Source: an uncultured Myxococcales bacterium | GTDB taxonomy: Bacteria > Myxococcota_A > UBA9042 | DNA length: 35,700 bases | Reading direction: 5' to 3' | Assembly (NCBI GenBank): GCA_903955385.1 | Contig: CAJBNH010000114.1 | Location: 1 to 35,700 of the forward strand | Shown: positions 1 to 8,403 of the stretch, piece by piece | Layout: each line of letters opens with the position of its first letter | How positions within the stretch are numbered: position 1 is the first letter of the stretch | The notes under the pieces: model-generated | Database searches by the model: none | Told to the model about the DNA's origin: nothing | Seen by the model: only the letters and a program-made list of their open reading frames with translations | Made by a program: the position numbers and the translations under genes

Positions 1-348
1 GAACAAATATTCGCCGCCAATCCCCAATTCGATGCGATCGCCCAACAGCCTTGCGGCCCGGAAGTGCGCCATCGACCCCAGATAGATCTGGCCCGGTTGG
101 CCCGCCTCGCGGCGCTGCGACGTCGTGGTCAGGTACGCCTGACTCCAGCCCCCCTCGATCAGCGTCTCGCCGCGCTGGGGAAGGTCGCCGGTGCCGCGAG
201 GTCCAGTCGGCGGCGCGACCAACCCTGCCTGACGCACCGTGTACACGCTGTTCGTCGTCGTGATGGTCGTCTCTGTGGGCACGCCGGCGCACGAGGCGAC
301 CACCAGTCCCAGCAGGGCAATGGCGGCAGGGGAGGAAGGGTGGGGCAT
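1..348 (-). CDS. Putative outer-membrane lipoprotein, N-terminal part (cut by window edge)
   Basis: The first 116 residues of a protein continue past the left edge. The start ATG at 348 follows a good Shine-Dalgarno (GGAGG, 4 nt spacing). The N-terminus is a short hydrophobic signal ending in a lipobox, V17-A18-S19-C20, so lipidation at Cys20 is predicted. After a Thr/Pro-rich linker the chain has alternating polar and hydrophobic residues (for example ELGIGGEYLF at the cut end), which suits the start of an outer-membrane beta-barrel or a surface lipoprotein. No family is recognised and function is unknown. The signal peptide is seen directly; the envelope location is inferred. Confidence 0.7.
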   Translation of the reverse strand, partial: MPHPSSPAAIALLGLVVASCAGVPTETTITTTNSVYTVRQAGLVAPPTGPRGTGDLPQRGETLIEGGWSQAYLTTTSQRREAGQPGQIYLGSMAHFRAARLLGDRIELGIGGEYLF

Positions 349-613
349 GGCGCCTCCGGATGGCTCGCTCGAACGGGAGGTGTCGGACGTTCGCGGCTGC
401 ACTGGACCCACGCTAGCGATTCTCCACGGCCTGCGTAAAGGGGTCGTCGTGTCGGAGGTCAGGTGGACGGACCGCCGGCCGGTTCGGTAGTCGGTGCTAC
501 ACTTCGGCGACGACCGATCGCTGGGTCTACGCGGCGGCCATCACCACCCTGATGCTGATCGCCTCGCCGCGAAGCTCGGCCGTGCTGCGCAAAGCACTCG
601 CGCCCAACCCCGG

Positions 614-760
614 CCAACGTTGGGCGACATCGCTGACCGGCTGAGGAAGAACGTCACGACCGTCGGGCCGTTGCGCGGCGCGCTGACCGAGAAGGGCAGG
701 ATCTACGGTCCGGCCCACGGCGGCTTGACCGGCACGCCTCCCTTCAGCCCACTGCACATC
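614..760 (+). pseudogene. Relic of the C-terminal tail of an AAA-type ATPase
   Basis: The translation here contains GDIADRLRKNVTTVGPLRG followed by LTEKGRIYGPAHG. This closely resembles the winged-helix end of Orc1/Cdc6-like AAA ATPases, where a KxVxxVxPxRxxLxxKGxIYxPxHG block is followed by a FTVPLFxxFMRR ending. Here the ending is blurred (LTGTPPFS) and no upstream ATPase domain, Walker A or Walker B is visible. The spacer 349-905 holds nothing else I can identify. The match is by motif memory, so it is moderately uncertain; the fragment is not expected to be expressed. Confidence 0.45.
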
Positions 761-905
761 GTCCGACACGCCACGAACATTGCCATGGCAAACCGCGTGG
801 TTGCGCAGCTCCGCTTGCCACCGGGGGCGACTCGCGCCAGAACCGACACACCCCCTTCCCCCGCCCAATCACCTGCCCGAACGACAGGCGCAACAGGAGA
901 ACACG

Positions 906-1550
906 ATGAAGATTGGCATGCTCGGTACCGGCGAGGTTGGTCAGGTGCTCGGCTCGGCGTTCGTCACCCTCGGCCACGAGGTGTGCATGGGCGGCCGCGA
1001 CGCCGGCAACGAAAAGGCGACGGCATGGGCGAAACAGGCGGGTCCGTCAGCCTCGCACGGCACCTTTGCCGACGCGGCGCACTTCGGCGAGGTGCTGGTG
1101 TTGGCGACGCTGGGTCAGGCCACGCTCGGCATCCTGGAGCAGGCGGGGCCGCTCGAGTTCTCGGGCAAGATCGTCCTCGACGCGACAAATCCACTTGATT
1201 TCTCTCAGGTTTTCCCTCCCACCCTCTTCGTGGGCACGACCGACTCGCTGGGCGAACAGATCCAGCGCAAGCTCGCTGGGGCGCACGTGGTCAAGTGCTT
1301 CAACACCGTGGGCAACGTCTCGATGTTCCAGCCCCAGTACCAGGCCGGGCCGCCCACGATGTTCATCTGCGGCGACGACGACGGCGCCAAGGCCACGGTC
1401 ACGGCGCTGCTCCGCGACTTCGGGTGGGAAGCGGCCGACCTGGGCGACATCCGCGGCGCGCGTGCCATGGAACCGTTGTGCCTGGCGTGGGTGCTGTATG
1501 GCGTCAAGGCCGGTACCTGGCTGCATGCGTTCAGGATGTTGCGGCGGTAG
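906..1550 (+). CDS. NADPH-dependent F420 reductase-like oxidoreductase (COG2085)
   Basis: A 214-residue protein starting at ATG 906, behind AGGAG at 895-899. The N-terminus MKIGMLGTGEVGQVLG is a Rossmann dinucleotide-binding loop (GxGxxG at residues 7-12) followed by GHEVCMGGRDAGN, where the Arg after the second strand is usual for NADP binding. The DATNPL stretch is typical of the F420-dependent NADP oxidoreductase family (Pfam F420_oxidored). Length fits the family (about 200-230 residues). Many bacterial members do not use F420 but other quinones or metals, so the substrate is open. It is a single gene, and a partial copy of the dispersed repeat (1659-1711) lies after its stop. Confidence 0.85.
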   Translation: MKIGMLGTGEVGQVLGSAFVTLGHEVCMGGRDAGNEKATAWAKQAGPSASHGTFADAAHFGEVLVLATLGQATLGILEQAGPLEFSGKIVLDATNPLDFSQVFPPTLFVGTTDSLGEQIQRKLAGAHVVKCFNTVGNVSMFQPQYQAGPPTMFICGDDDGAKATVTALLRDFGWEAADLGDIRGARAMEPLCLAWVLYGVKAGTWLHAFRMLRR

Positions 1551-1658
1551 CACCGGCGACCCGCTGCCGTTGAACGAAGCAAAGGCCACGGCCGGAAGAC
1601 GCCACAGGCCGTTGCGCTGGAGCACGGCCGTCCGCACTACCAAGAATTCGTAAGCCGT

Positions 1659-1711
1659 GTCGGCCGCTCAGCTGCCCGCGTCGTTCAGCGGGTCGTCCCG
1701 GAACGGGCGAC
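1659..1711 (+). repeat. Dispersed intergenic repeat I, partial copy E (3' end)
   Basis: The stretch from TGTCGGCCGCTCAG to the GTCGTCCCGGAACGGGC ending matches the 3' ends of the copies near 34389-34437 and 24930-24985. It ends in a strong stem: GGTCGTCCCG, loop GAA, then CGGGCGACC, with one bulged base. It lies between the reductase stop and the convergent porin stop. Confidence 0.55.
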
Positions 1712-1794
1712 CGGCTGCGGCGTGCGCCACGCAGACGCTTGGCGCGCTGTGATCAGGGCCAGGCGGGTCCGCGTCGAGGGCAAAAGCGTCTGAA

Positions 1795-2949
1795 CTACAG
1801 GAAGAACTGGCCTTGCAGCGTGACCGTGCGAACGGAGGGTCCGTCCTCCAGGTTTCCGGTCTTCTCGAAGGCGAAGTCCAGCTTCACGTTCGTCGCGTGC
1901 TTGGCCATCCACCAGTTCAGGCCGACATGCGCGCCCATGTAGTCCGCCTTGGGCACTTCGCTGTCGAAATAGTCCAGTGCGACGACGGGTTCGAGGCTGT
2001 GCCAGCGATACCCCACCTCAGTCAGTGCGCCGACGCCAGACGTCTTCGCCTTGGGGCCATCGTCGTAGTACAGCGCCGTGCCCTGAAACACGACCTCGTT
2101 GTCCGCATCCAGCGGGTACTCCACAAAGACGTCGCCCGCTGCTCCCATGTGGTCGCCGAGTTGGCCCTTGGCCGTCACCACGTTCGACCCGTCCAGAACG
2201 GCGGCTTTGGTGAGGACCGCGTCCGGAACGTAATCCACGCCCACGCCGACCGACACGATGGGCGTGGGGCTGAAGTAGATGCCCTTGGCGAAGAAGTCGG
2301 TCTCGGTCCCTGAGATGGCATAGCGAACGTGGCCGGTGACGCGCGGCAGGTCGCCAGGGTTGGACGAAGTGACCGCCTTGCCCGTCGCATCCTTCTGCAA
2401 TGCCAGGTTTTGCGACCCACCGAACAGCCCCACGCGGTACTGCAGCTTCTGCTCGGCCAGGTAACCGCGCGCCTGAACGCCCGCGTCGCGCCAGATCTTG
2501 TGGGTGCCGTCTGGGAACTTGATCATCTTGCTGTGGTAGTCGATGCCGTTCAGGCCGATGGCGCCCGTCATGCTGTGACGCGTGAAGGGCAGCAGGACCA
2601 TGCCGGAATCCACCATGAACGCGTCCGACACCTTCACCGTCATGAACGCATCCTGCACGAAGAGCGGCGCGGCCCAGTCGCCGTTCTTGCCCAAGTTCGG
2701 CTGGTCCGTCTCGAAGAAGAAGCTGACGTTCTTGGACAGGCTGCCGAACGCAAGCAACCGAATGCGCCTGAGAAAGAGGTCCTTGGACCAACTGGCGTCG
2801 GGCGCCGCCTTCTCGGTGGATTGGGCCTGCGACTGGCCCAGGACGTCCAGGTTGAGAAAGGCATCCTCGGAGATCTGGACCTTGTACGCGAAGGCCGGCG
2901 ACGCAACGGCCAGTATCAGCAATGGGAGCATCCACTTCACACAGCGCAT
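1795..2949 (-). CDS. Outer-membrane porin, phosphate-selective porin O/P-like
   Basis: A 384-residue precursor. I chose the ATG at 2949 because AGGAGA precedes it and it opens directly into a signal peptide, MRCVKWMLPLLILAVASPAFA (21 residues, AFA cleavage site); the upstream in-frame extension has no such support. The mature protein carries the LRRIRL ... FFFETD block found in porin O/P-type 16-strand barrels, many short amphipathic strands, and ends in an aromatic/hydrophobic residue series (GQFFL) as expected of a barrel beta-signal. It is 50 nt downstream of the sodium:solute symporter, so it probably lets the same small anion cross the outer membrane. The carboxylate substrate is inferred from context only. 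Confidence 0.8.
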   Translation of the reverse strand: MRCVKWMLPLLILAVASPAFAYKVQISEDAFLNLDVLGQSQAQSTEKAAPDASWSKDLFLRRIRLLAFGSLSKNVSFFFETDQPNLGKNGDWAAPLFVQDAFMTVKVSDAFMVDSGMVLLPFTRHSMTGAIGLNGIDYHSKMIKFPDGTHKIWRDAGVQARGYLAEQKLQYRVGLFGGSQNLALQKDATGKAVTSSNPGDLPRVTGHVRYAISGTETDFFAKGIYFSPTPIVSVGVGVDYVPDAVLTKAAVLDGSNVVTAKGQLGDHMGAAGDVFVEYPLDADNEVVFQGTALYYDDGPKAKTSGVGALTEVGYRWHSLEPVVALDYFDSEVPKADYMGAHVGLNWWMAKHATNVKLDFAFEKTGNLEDGPSVRTVTLQGQFFL

Positions 2950-2999
2950 GGGTATCTCCTCTCTTGAATACGGGGGACGTGACGAAGGGGCGACGCTCG

Positions 3000-4928
3000 T
3001 CAACCGACGGCGAGCTCGGCGTTCGCCTTCGCGTCGGGCTTCTTGGCCGTCATCAGCGACACGACCACCAACGTCAGGAAGCTCATGGGGATTGAGAACA
3101 GGCCCGGGTTGGCGAACGGAATCGGCGCGTCGGACCGCACCTTGCCATAGAGCTCGTACATGTCGGGCGAGAACAGGATGATCCCGATCGACAGGGTGAT
3201 GCCCACCAGAATGGACGCCACGATGCCCTGCGGTGTCGTCCGCTTCCAGAACAGCAACATGATGATCGAAGGCAGGTTCGCCGAGGCCGCCACTGCGAAC
3301 GCGAGACCGACCAGGAACGTCACGTTCACCCCTTGGAACAGGATGCCGAGGATGATCGCGATGATGCCCACCACGAACGCGGCTATCTTGCCCATGCGGA
3401 CCTTCTTGCGATCGTCCAGCTTGAGCCCCATGTACCGGTCCATCACGTCATGAGCCACCGCACCCGAGGCCGCGACAATGAGGCCGGCGACCGTGCCCAA
3501 GACCGTAGCGAAGGCGATGGCCGAGATGACCGCGAACAGGATGGGACCGAACGACTTGGCAAGCAGCGGACCCGACATGTTGTTGTCGGCCGGATTCACC
3601 ACCGCGTTCACCATCGCGCCAAGGCCCATGTAGAGCGTCAGAACGTAGAAGAAGCCGATCGCCGCGATGGCCACGATGGTCGACTTGCGCGCGGCGGCCG
3701 GCGTCGGGACGGTGTAGTACCGGATCAGGATGTGCGGCAACGCGGCCGTGCCCAGGAAGAGGGCGAGCATCAGAGAGATGAAGTCCAGCTTCTCGATGGG
3801 CGTGCCCTCGACCTTGAACTTCTGGCCGGGCCGCATGATCTTGCTTCCCGCCGTGATCGACGGGTAGTAGGCGGTCACCTTGGCGTCGCCATCGTCGAAC
3901 TTCGCAGGCTTCCAGGTACGCACCTGCGTGCCCGGCGAGCCGATCTTGGCCAGGAATTCGAACGGCCCGACGGATCCCGTGGTGGCCTCGGCACCCGTCT
4001 TGCCGTCGATCGCCTCGAGGTTGCCGACCTGCCGCAGTTGGTTCTCCTTGGAAGCGGGCGCCCCGTTGATCACTTTGGAGCCGTCGGCCAGCACGACAAC
4101 GGACTGCAACTCGACCAGGCTGACCTTGCCCTCCTTCTCGATCTGCTTCCACCATCCCAGCTTGCCCGCGTTCTCGAGCTTGACGAAATGGCTACCCGAG
4201 GCCTCTTTGGCGTCCAGGAATCGAAACGCCGGATCGGACGGGATGGCCTTGCCGTCGGCCACTGTCGCCTCGATCGTGGCGTACTTGTGGTAGGGGACCG
4301 TGCCGTCCTGGTCAGGCGTGGTCGAGAGCCCGCGCAACAGCACCGCGCCCGTGACGATGACCGAAAAGATCACGAGCAGCCCCCCCTTGAGAAACTGCAC
4401 GTAGGTCGTCGACGTCATCCCCGCAGTGGCCACGATGACGATCACGATCGAGCCCACCAGGATGACGCCAACCCAGTGGGGCAGGCCCAACAGCGGAGTC
4501 ACGAGCACACCCGCCCCGACCATCTGCGGAATCAAGTAGAAGATCGACACTACCAGGGTGCTGACCGCCGCTGCCAGTTGGATTCCCTTGTGGTTGAACT
4601 TGCTGTCCAGCGCATCGGTGAAGGTGTACTTGCCCATCCGCTTCATCGGTTCGGCAACCACGAATAGGGCAACGATCCAACCGGCAAGGTAGCCGATGGA
4701 ATACAGGAACCCGTCGTAGCCGGCCGTGGCGATCATCCCGCAGATTCCCAGGAACGACGCGGCGGAAAGGTAATCTCCCGCAAAGGCGATGCCATTGACC
4801 GCCCAGTGGATGTTGCCGCCCGCGGCGTAATAGCCGGCAGCCGACTTGGCCTTGCGGGCGAAGAAGAAGGACAGGCCGAGCACGAACGCGACGAAGAACA
4901 CGAAGAGAGCGATCGAGATGGTTTCCAT
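3000..4928 (-). CDS. ActP-like sodium:solute symporter (acetate/carboxylate permease) with a large soluble insert
   Basis: A 642-residue inner-membrane protein of the SSS family. The N-terminal helices include GNIHWAVNGIAFAGDYLSAASFLG, and helix 5 is YLIPQMVGAG, both hallmarks of the ActP branch, as is the later LPHILIRYYTVP. The ATG at 4928 lies 2 nt beyond the TAA of the DUF485 gene, an arrangement usual for yjcH-actP pairs. Residues about 202-381, between helices of the membrane core, form a long hydrophilic block with charged and Gly-rich segments; E. coli ActP has only a short loop there. The probable role is sodium-coupled uptake of acetate or a related monocarboxylate. The family call is firm and the exact substrate inferred. 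Confidence 0.9.
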   Translation of the reverse strand: METISIALFVFFVAFVLGLSFFFARKAKSAAGYYAAGGNIHWAVNGIAFAGDYLSAASFLGICGMIATAGYDGFLYSIGYLAGWIVALFVVAEPMKRMGKYTFTDALDSKFNHKGIQLAAAVSTLVVSIFYLIPQMVGAGVLVTPLLGLPHWVGVILVGSIVIVIVATAGMTSTTYVQFLKGGLLVIFSVIVTGAVLLRGLSTTPDQDGTVPYHKYATIEATVADGKAIPSDPAFRFLDAKEASGSHFVKLENAGKLGWWKQIEKEGKVSLVELQSVVVLADGSKVINGAPASKENQLRQVGNLEAIDGKTGAEATTGSVGPFEFLAKIGSPGTQVRTWKPAKFDDGDAKVTAYYPSITAGSKIMRPGQKFKVEGTPIEKLDFISLMLALFLGTAALPHILIRYYTVPTPAAARKSTIVAIAAIGFFYVLTLYMGLGAMVNAVVNPADNNMSGPLLAKSFGPILFAVISAIAFATVLGTVAGLIVAASGAVAHDVMDRYMGLKLDDRKKVRMGKIAAFVVGIIAIILGILFQGVNVTFLVGLAFAVAASANLPSIIMLLFWKRTTPQGIVASILVGITLSIGIILFSPDMYELYGKVRSDAPIPFANPGLFSIPMSFLTLVVVSLMTAKKPDAKANAELAVG

Positions 4929-4930
4929 GG

Positions 4931-5227
4931 TTACACCCCCGCCTTGTCGCTTGCGGGCGCTTCCAGTCGGCGCTCCTCTACGAGACACATCCTGTTGTAG
5001 ATCACGGCCATCACAAGGGCGACGACGATCAGCCCAAGACCGTAGACGACCGCCAGGTTCAGGCCCATCAGCACCGTCTTTTCCATCATCGACGGGTCGA
5101 TCAGGTTGATCGCCACGAACAGAACGTAGACGAGTGCGTAGACAAGAAACATCCATACGCCAAGGCGCGTCTTGTAGGCCATGGCCAAATCCTTGACCTG
5201 GCTCTTCTCCGCCGGTTCGTGGAACAT
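4931..5227 (-). CDS. DUF485 small membrane protein (YjcH-like)
   Basis: A 98-residue protein with ATG at 5227 behind GGAGGT at good spacing. Two hydrophobic helices are clear: one starting at MFLVYALVYVLFVAINL and one at LAVVYGLGLIVVALVMAVIY, followed by the YNRM-type cytoplasmic tail found in DUF485. Members almost always sit directly upstream of an acetate/solute symporter, as here (stop 2 nt before the symporter ATG). It is thought to assist or form part of the transporter; the mechanism is not known. A shorter start at the later Met (MAYKTRLG) is possible. Confidence 0.88.
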   Translation of the reverse strand: MFHEPAEKSQVKDLAMAYKTRLGVWMFLVYALVYVLFVAINLIDPSMMEKTVLMGLNLAVVYGLGLIVVALVMAVIYNRMCLVEERRLEAPASDKAGV

Positions 5228-5288
5228 GCGCTACCTCCGATGCTTTTCGGGGAATTCGCGCGGAGGGGTCGCGCGTCTTCTGGGGGGA

Positions 5289-5310
5289 AAGTGGCCGCCC
5301 CCGGCCACTT
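5289..5310 (-). other. GC-rich hairpin in the leader of the transporter operon
   Basis: AAGTGGCC (5289-5296) pairs with GGCCACTT (5303-5310) over a 6-nt loop. On the minus strand it lies about 50 nt after the stop of the sensor gene and about 60 nt before the DUF485 ribosome-binding site, and it is followed by TTTCCCCCC rather than a U-run. It could be a weak terminator or attenuator between sensor and transporter genes. Only the pairing is seen. Confidence 0.3.
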
Positions 5311-5361
5311 CGCCGCGTGTAGCATTGAATGGGTTCGTCCCGCAACGGCCCATCGTGCAAA

Positions 5362-8280
5362 TCAGCCGGCTCCCAAGAAGTCGTAGCCGACCTTCTTGAG
5401 CAGGATGCCGACCTGGCCGAAGGTCTTGCGCAGGAGCGCTTCTTCCAAAGGAGTCAGGGCCTTGGGGTCGAGTTGGTTGCCCGGAATTGCGCCTGCACCG
5501 ACGGCCGCTGCTTGACGCTTGAGGCGCGCCTCCATCAGGAAGGCATAGGCCTCAGTCACCTCGTCGAGGCTCGAGCGCGTCAGAGCGTTCTTTTCGTGCA
5601 GGCGGCGCAGCCGGTCGAACGTATTGGTTTCGGCGACGTCATGACGCAGCGCATACAGTCGCGCGAAGTTCACGATCGGCATCATCGCGTCCTTCAGGCT
5701 CAGCGTCTTCGGCCCGCGCCCCTCCGACTCGGCGACGATGTGCCCGAACAGCCCCAGCGGCGGCCGGTACGTTTGGGCGTTCTGCGCAAACAGGGGGAAG
5801 AACGCGGGGTTCTCGGACAGTTCCTCGCGGATGTGACGCCGAAGCTCCTCAGTCAGGGTCCGCTCGCCGACCACACAGCGGAAGTCGAAGAAGATTTGGA
5901 CAGCCAACAGGTCCTGAGGATTGCGCGTGCGGATCCAGCTGCTGAACGACGCCTTCCACGACGACAGCGGGCGGCACCAATTCGGGTTGCGAGCCATGAC
6001 CTCGCCTGGGCAGAACTGATACCCGGCGTCGTTCAAGCCCTGGCAGACCTTGACGCCCAGCGCGCGAAACCACGCCTCTGCGCTGGGGTCGGCGTCGCCA
6101 CCCGAATCCTCGTAGACGATGGCGTTGTCCTGGTCGGTGGCGAGCGTCTGCTCCTCGCGGCCCTCGCTTCCCAGCGCGACCCAACAGAATCGCCTCGGCG
6201 GAAGCCCCATTTCCTCGATGGCCAGCGCCACCAACCGTTCCGTCACAGCGTCGGAAACCGCCGTCACGACCCGGTTGACGTTTCGGGGCCGTGCGCCGCT
6301 GGCGATGAGCGTTCGAACCTGCTCGGGAAGCCGCGCCCGACATCGGGCCAGGACTTCAGGACTCTCCGCGCGTCGGATCTCCTCGATCAGGACCGCAGCC
6401 GAGTACCGGTGCAGCTGCGACAAGTCGGCCTGCCGGACAAGTCCCTGTATCTGCCCACCTTCATCCCGAACCGCCAAGTGCTGAATGCCGCGTTCGCGCA
6501 TCCGCTGCAACGCCTCGTAGACCAGAGCGCGGTTGTCGATGGTGATGAGTGGCGAACTCATGATTCGGAACACGGGCGCCGCCGGATCGAGCCCCGCCAC
6601 TACGACCCGCTCGCGCACGTCGCGGTCGGTGACGATACCGATTGGCTCTCGCCCGTCTGCCGTGACCAGCAGGGCTCCGGGCTCACCGACTGTCATCTGC
6701 GCCGCGGCCCGAAGCACCGGAGTCCCCATCTCGCAAGTTGCGGCCGGCCGCACGAAGCGAAGAATCGGTTCGTTGAGGAAGAGGAGTGACGCTTGCAGCT
6801 CCGCCAGCAGCGCCTCGCGCTCGGACTCGGCCTGGCGCTCGCGGGTCACGTCCTCGACCAACCCCTGACAAGACGGGGGTCTGCCGTCCTCGCCGGGTGC
6901 CAACACTGCCGACAGCGACACCGTCACTCTTGACGCGTCGCGCCGCCGCAACACAAGCAGTCGGTTCTTCACGACACCGTCCGTGGCGAGCGACCGCGCG
7001 AGGGCGGTCGCCTCGGCGGGGTCCACGCACATTGCTTGCAGATCCAGCTTGCCCGGATCGTCGCCATCCACGAGTCCGAGGATGCGACGTGCCGCCGGGT
7101 TCAACTCGACCAGCCGCGGGTGCTGGCCCACGGTCGTTCGCACGACGCCTACGTCCAACGTCGCCCGCAAGGCCTCGTAGCCCCCGACCCCGTCGCCGCC
7201 GGCCGCCAGACGCTGCCTGGCCATGTCGCGGACATTGACGATGACGCCCTCGCGTCCACCGAACGTGACGCGAGTGGCCGACAACAGCACGTCGAGGTCG
7301 GTCGAACCGTCGCCGCGTCGCAGCCACGTCTCGACTTGCATCGGCGCCGGTTGCCCTGCGGCTACGGCACGCAGATAGGCCCGACCGGTTTCGCCCTCCA
7401 CGCCGGGCGCCACAAGGTCCAACCAATCACGGTGCTCCATGTCCTCTGGTGTCAGGTCGAGCATCCACTGCAGCGTTCGGTTCGAGAACGCGCATCTGCC
7501 CTCGACCGCCAGTAGCGTGCCCTCGGTCGCGGCCTCGACGAGCGCACGGTATCGCTCGTGCGACTCGGTCAGGGCATCCTCGGCCGCCGTGCGTTGCCGT
7601 TCGATGCGCAGGCTTTGCAGCACAACGGACGCGAAGATCATCGACACAATCGCGACGATCACGATGGAAATCCATAGGATACGTGCCGAAAGTGCTGAAA
7701 TCTCCCGCCGCACGTCGTCGGTGTAGAGGCCCGTGCCGATGATCCAACCCCATGGTTTGAACCCCTGCACGTAGGACTCCTTGAGCACCAGCCGGCTCGG
7801 GTCGTCCTTCCACTGCCAAACGTAGTCGACGTAGCCGCTGCCGCGCTCACGGACGACGCGGGCGAACTCGACGAAGACCCGGTTTCCCAAGGGATCCGTG
7901 AAGCTCGTGACGTCCTTGCCGTTCAGGTCGGTCCGGAACGGGTGCATGACCATGACGGGCGTCTGGTCCGTGATCCAGAAGTAGTCTTTGCCTTCCGGCC
8001 CATAGCGCAGGTCACGCACGCGCTTGGCGGCGGCACTCTGGGCCTCGGCCCGGGAGAAGCGTCCTTCCAGTTCCTCTTGGTGGTGCTCTGCCAGGATGCT
8101 CGTGGCGGATCGCGTCAGTTCGCGAATTGTTTCGCGCTTTCGTTCCAAAAGGTTCTGCTCGAACTCCGGTAGAACCACGCCGAAAATCAGGCCAACGAAC
8201 AGGCAGATGGCCAAGCCGGTCGGCAACAGGATTCGGACCAGAAATCGCTTCCACTGCAACGGGGTATGGGATGACTTCAT
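5362..8280 (-). CDS. Membrane sensor: sCache_2, two PAS domains, CBS pair, DUF294 nucleotidyltransferase
   Basis: A 972-residue protein with ATG at 8280. Order: TM1 about 17-38; periplasmic single-Cache sensor about 42-195 (DYFWITDQTPVMVMHPF is a typical sCache_2 core); TM2 about 200-222; PAS-like segments about 240-355 and 366-482; a CBS pair about 505-625 (GIVTDRDVRERVV); DUF294 with the nucleotidyltransferase signature GSEGREEQTLATDQDNA at about 704-720, including the TDxD metal-binding pair; and a DUF294_C helical end to 970. CBS-DUF294 proteins are regularly encoded beside acs/actP genes, and the four-gene minus-strand block fits that. It probably senses a small carboxylate outside and reports it by modifying a nucleotide or protein; the target is unknown. 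Confidence 0.88.
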   Translation of the reverse strand: MKSSHTPLQWKRFLVRILLPTGLAICLFVGLIFGVVLPEFEQNLLERKRETIRELTRSATSILAEHHQEELEGRFSRAEAQSAAAKRVRDLRYGPEGKDYFWITDQTPVMVMHPFRTDLNGKDVTSFTDPLGNRVFVEFARVVRERGSGYVDYVWQWKDDPSRLVLKESYVQGFKPWGWIIGTGLYTDDVRREISALSARILWISIVIVAIVSMIFASVVLQSLRIERQRTAAEDALTESHERYRALVEAATEGTLLAVEGRCAFSNRTLQWMLDLTPEDMEHRDWLDLVAPGVEGETGRAYLRAVAAGQPAPMQVETWLRRGDGSTDLDVLLSATRVTFGGREGVIVNVRDMARQRLAAGGDGVGGYEALRATLDVGVVRTTVGQHPRLVELNPAARRILGLVDGDDPGKLDLQAMCVDPAEATALARSLATDGVVKNRLLVLRRRDASRVTVSLSAVLAPGEDGRPPSCQGLVEDVTRERQAESEREALLAELQASLLFLNEPILRFVRPAATCEMGTPVLRAAAQMTVGEPGALLVTADGREPIGIVTDRDVRERVVVAGLDPAAPVFRIMSSPLITIDNRALVYEALQRMRERGIQHLAVRDEGGQIQGLVRQADLSQLHRYSAAVLIEEIRRAESPEVLARCRARLPEQVRTLIASGARPRNVNRVVTAVSDAVTERLVALAIEEMGLPPRRFCWVALGSEGREEQTLATDQDNAIVYEDSGGDADPSAEAWFRALGVKVCQGLNDAGYQFCPGEVMARNPNWCRPLSSWKASFSSWIRTRNPQDLLAVQIFFDFRCVVGERTLTEELRRHIREELSENPAFFPLFAQNAQTYRPPLGLFGHIVAESEGRGPKTLSLKDAMMPIVNFARLYALRHDVAETNTFDRLRRLHEKNALTRSSLDEVTEAYAFLMEARLKRQAAAVGAGAIPGNQLDPKALTPLEEALLRKTFGQVGILLKKVGYDFLGAG

Positions 8281-8341
8281 GGCACGTCCTGCGGGGAGGT
8301 GACGATCCCACGGTCAGGGCTGCCCTGTCCAGCCGTCCGGC

Positions 8342-8371
8342 TTCAAGCGCGCCGCCGCTCCGTGCTATGGT
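8342..8371 (+). promoter_or_regulatory. Possible sigma70-type promoter for the second DUF294 gene
   Basis: TTCAAG (8342-8347), an 18-nt spacer and TATGGT (8366-8371), preceded by TG two bases upstream, lie about 33 nt before the GTG start at 8404. The 123-bp spacer between the two divergent DUF294 genes must hold both promoters. The match is weak in such GC-rich DNA. Confidence 0.3.
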
Positions 8372-8403
8372 CTTCCGGGCCGAAAGGGACCAGGGGGCGC
8401 GCC

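Noticed and set aside
3333-4667. A 444-codon plus-strand open frame
   Set aside because: It lies antisense to the symporter gene; its Arg/His/Gln-rich composition without motifs is typical of the shadow of a GC-rich gene.
5329-6789. A 486-codon plus-strand open frame
   Set aside because: Antisense to the Cache-PAS-CBS-DUF294 sensor, no ribosome-binding site, low-complexity composition.
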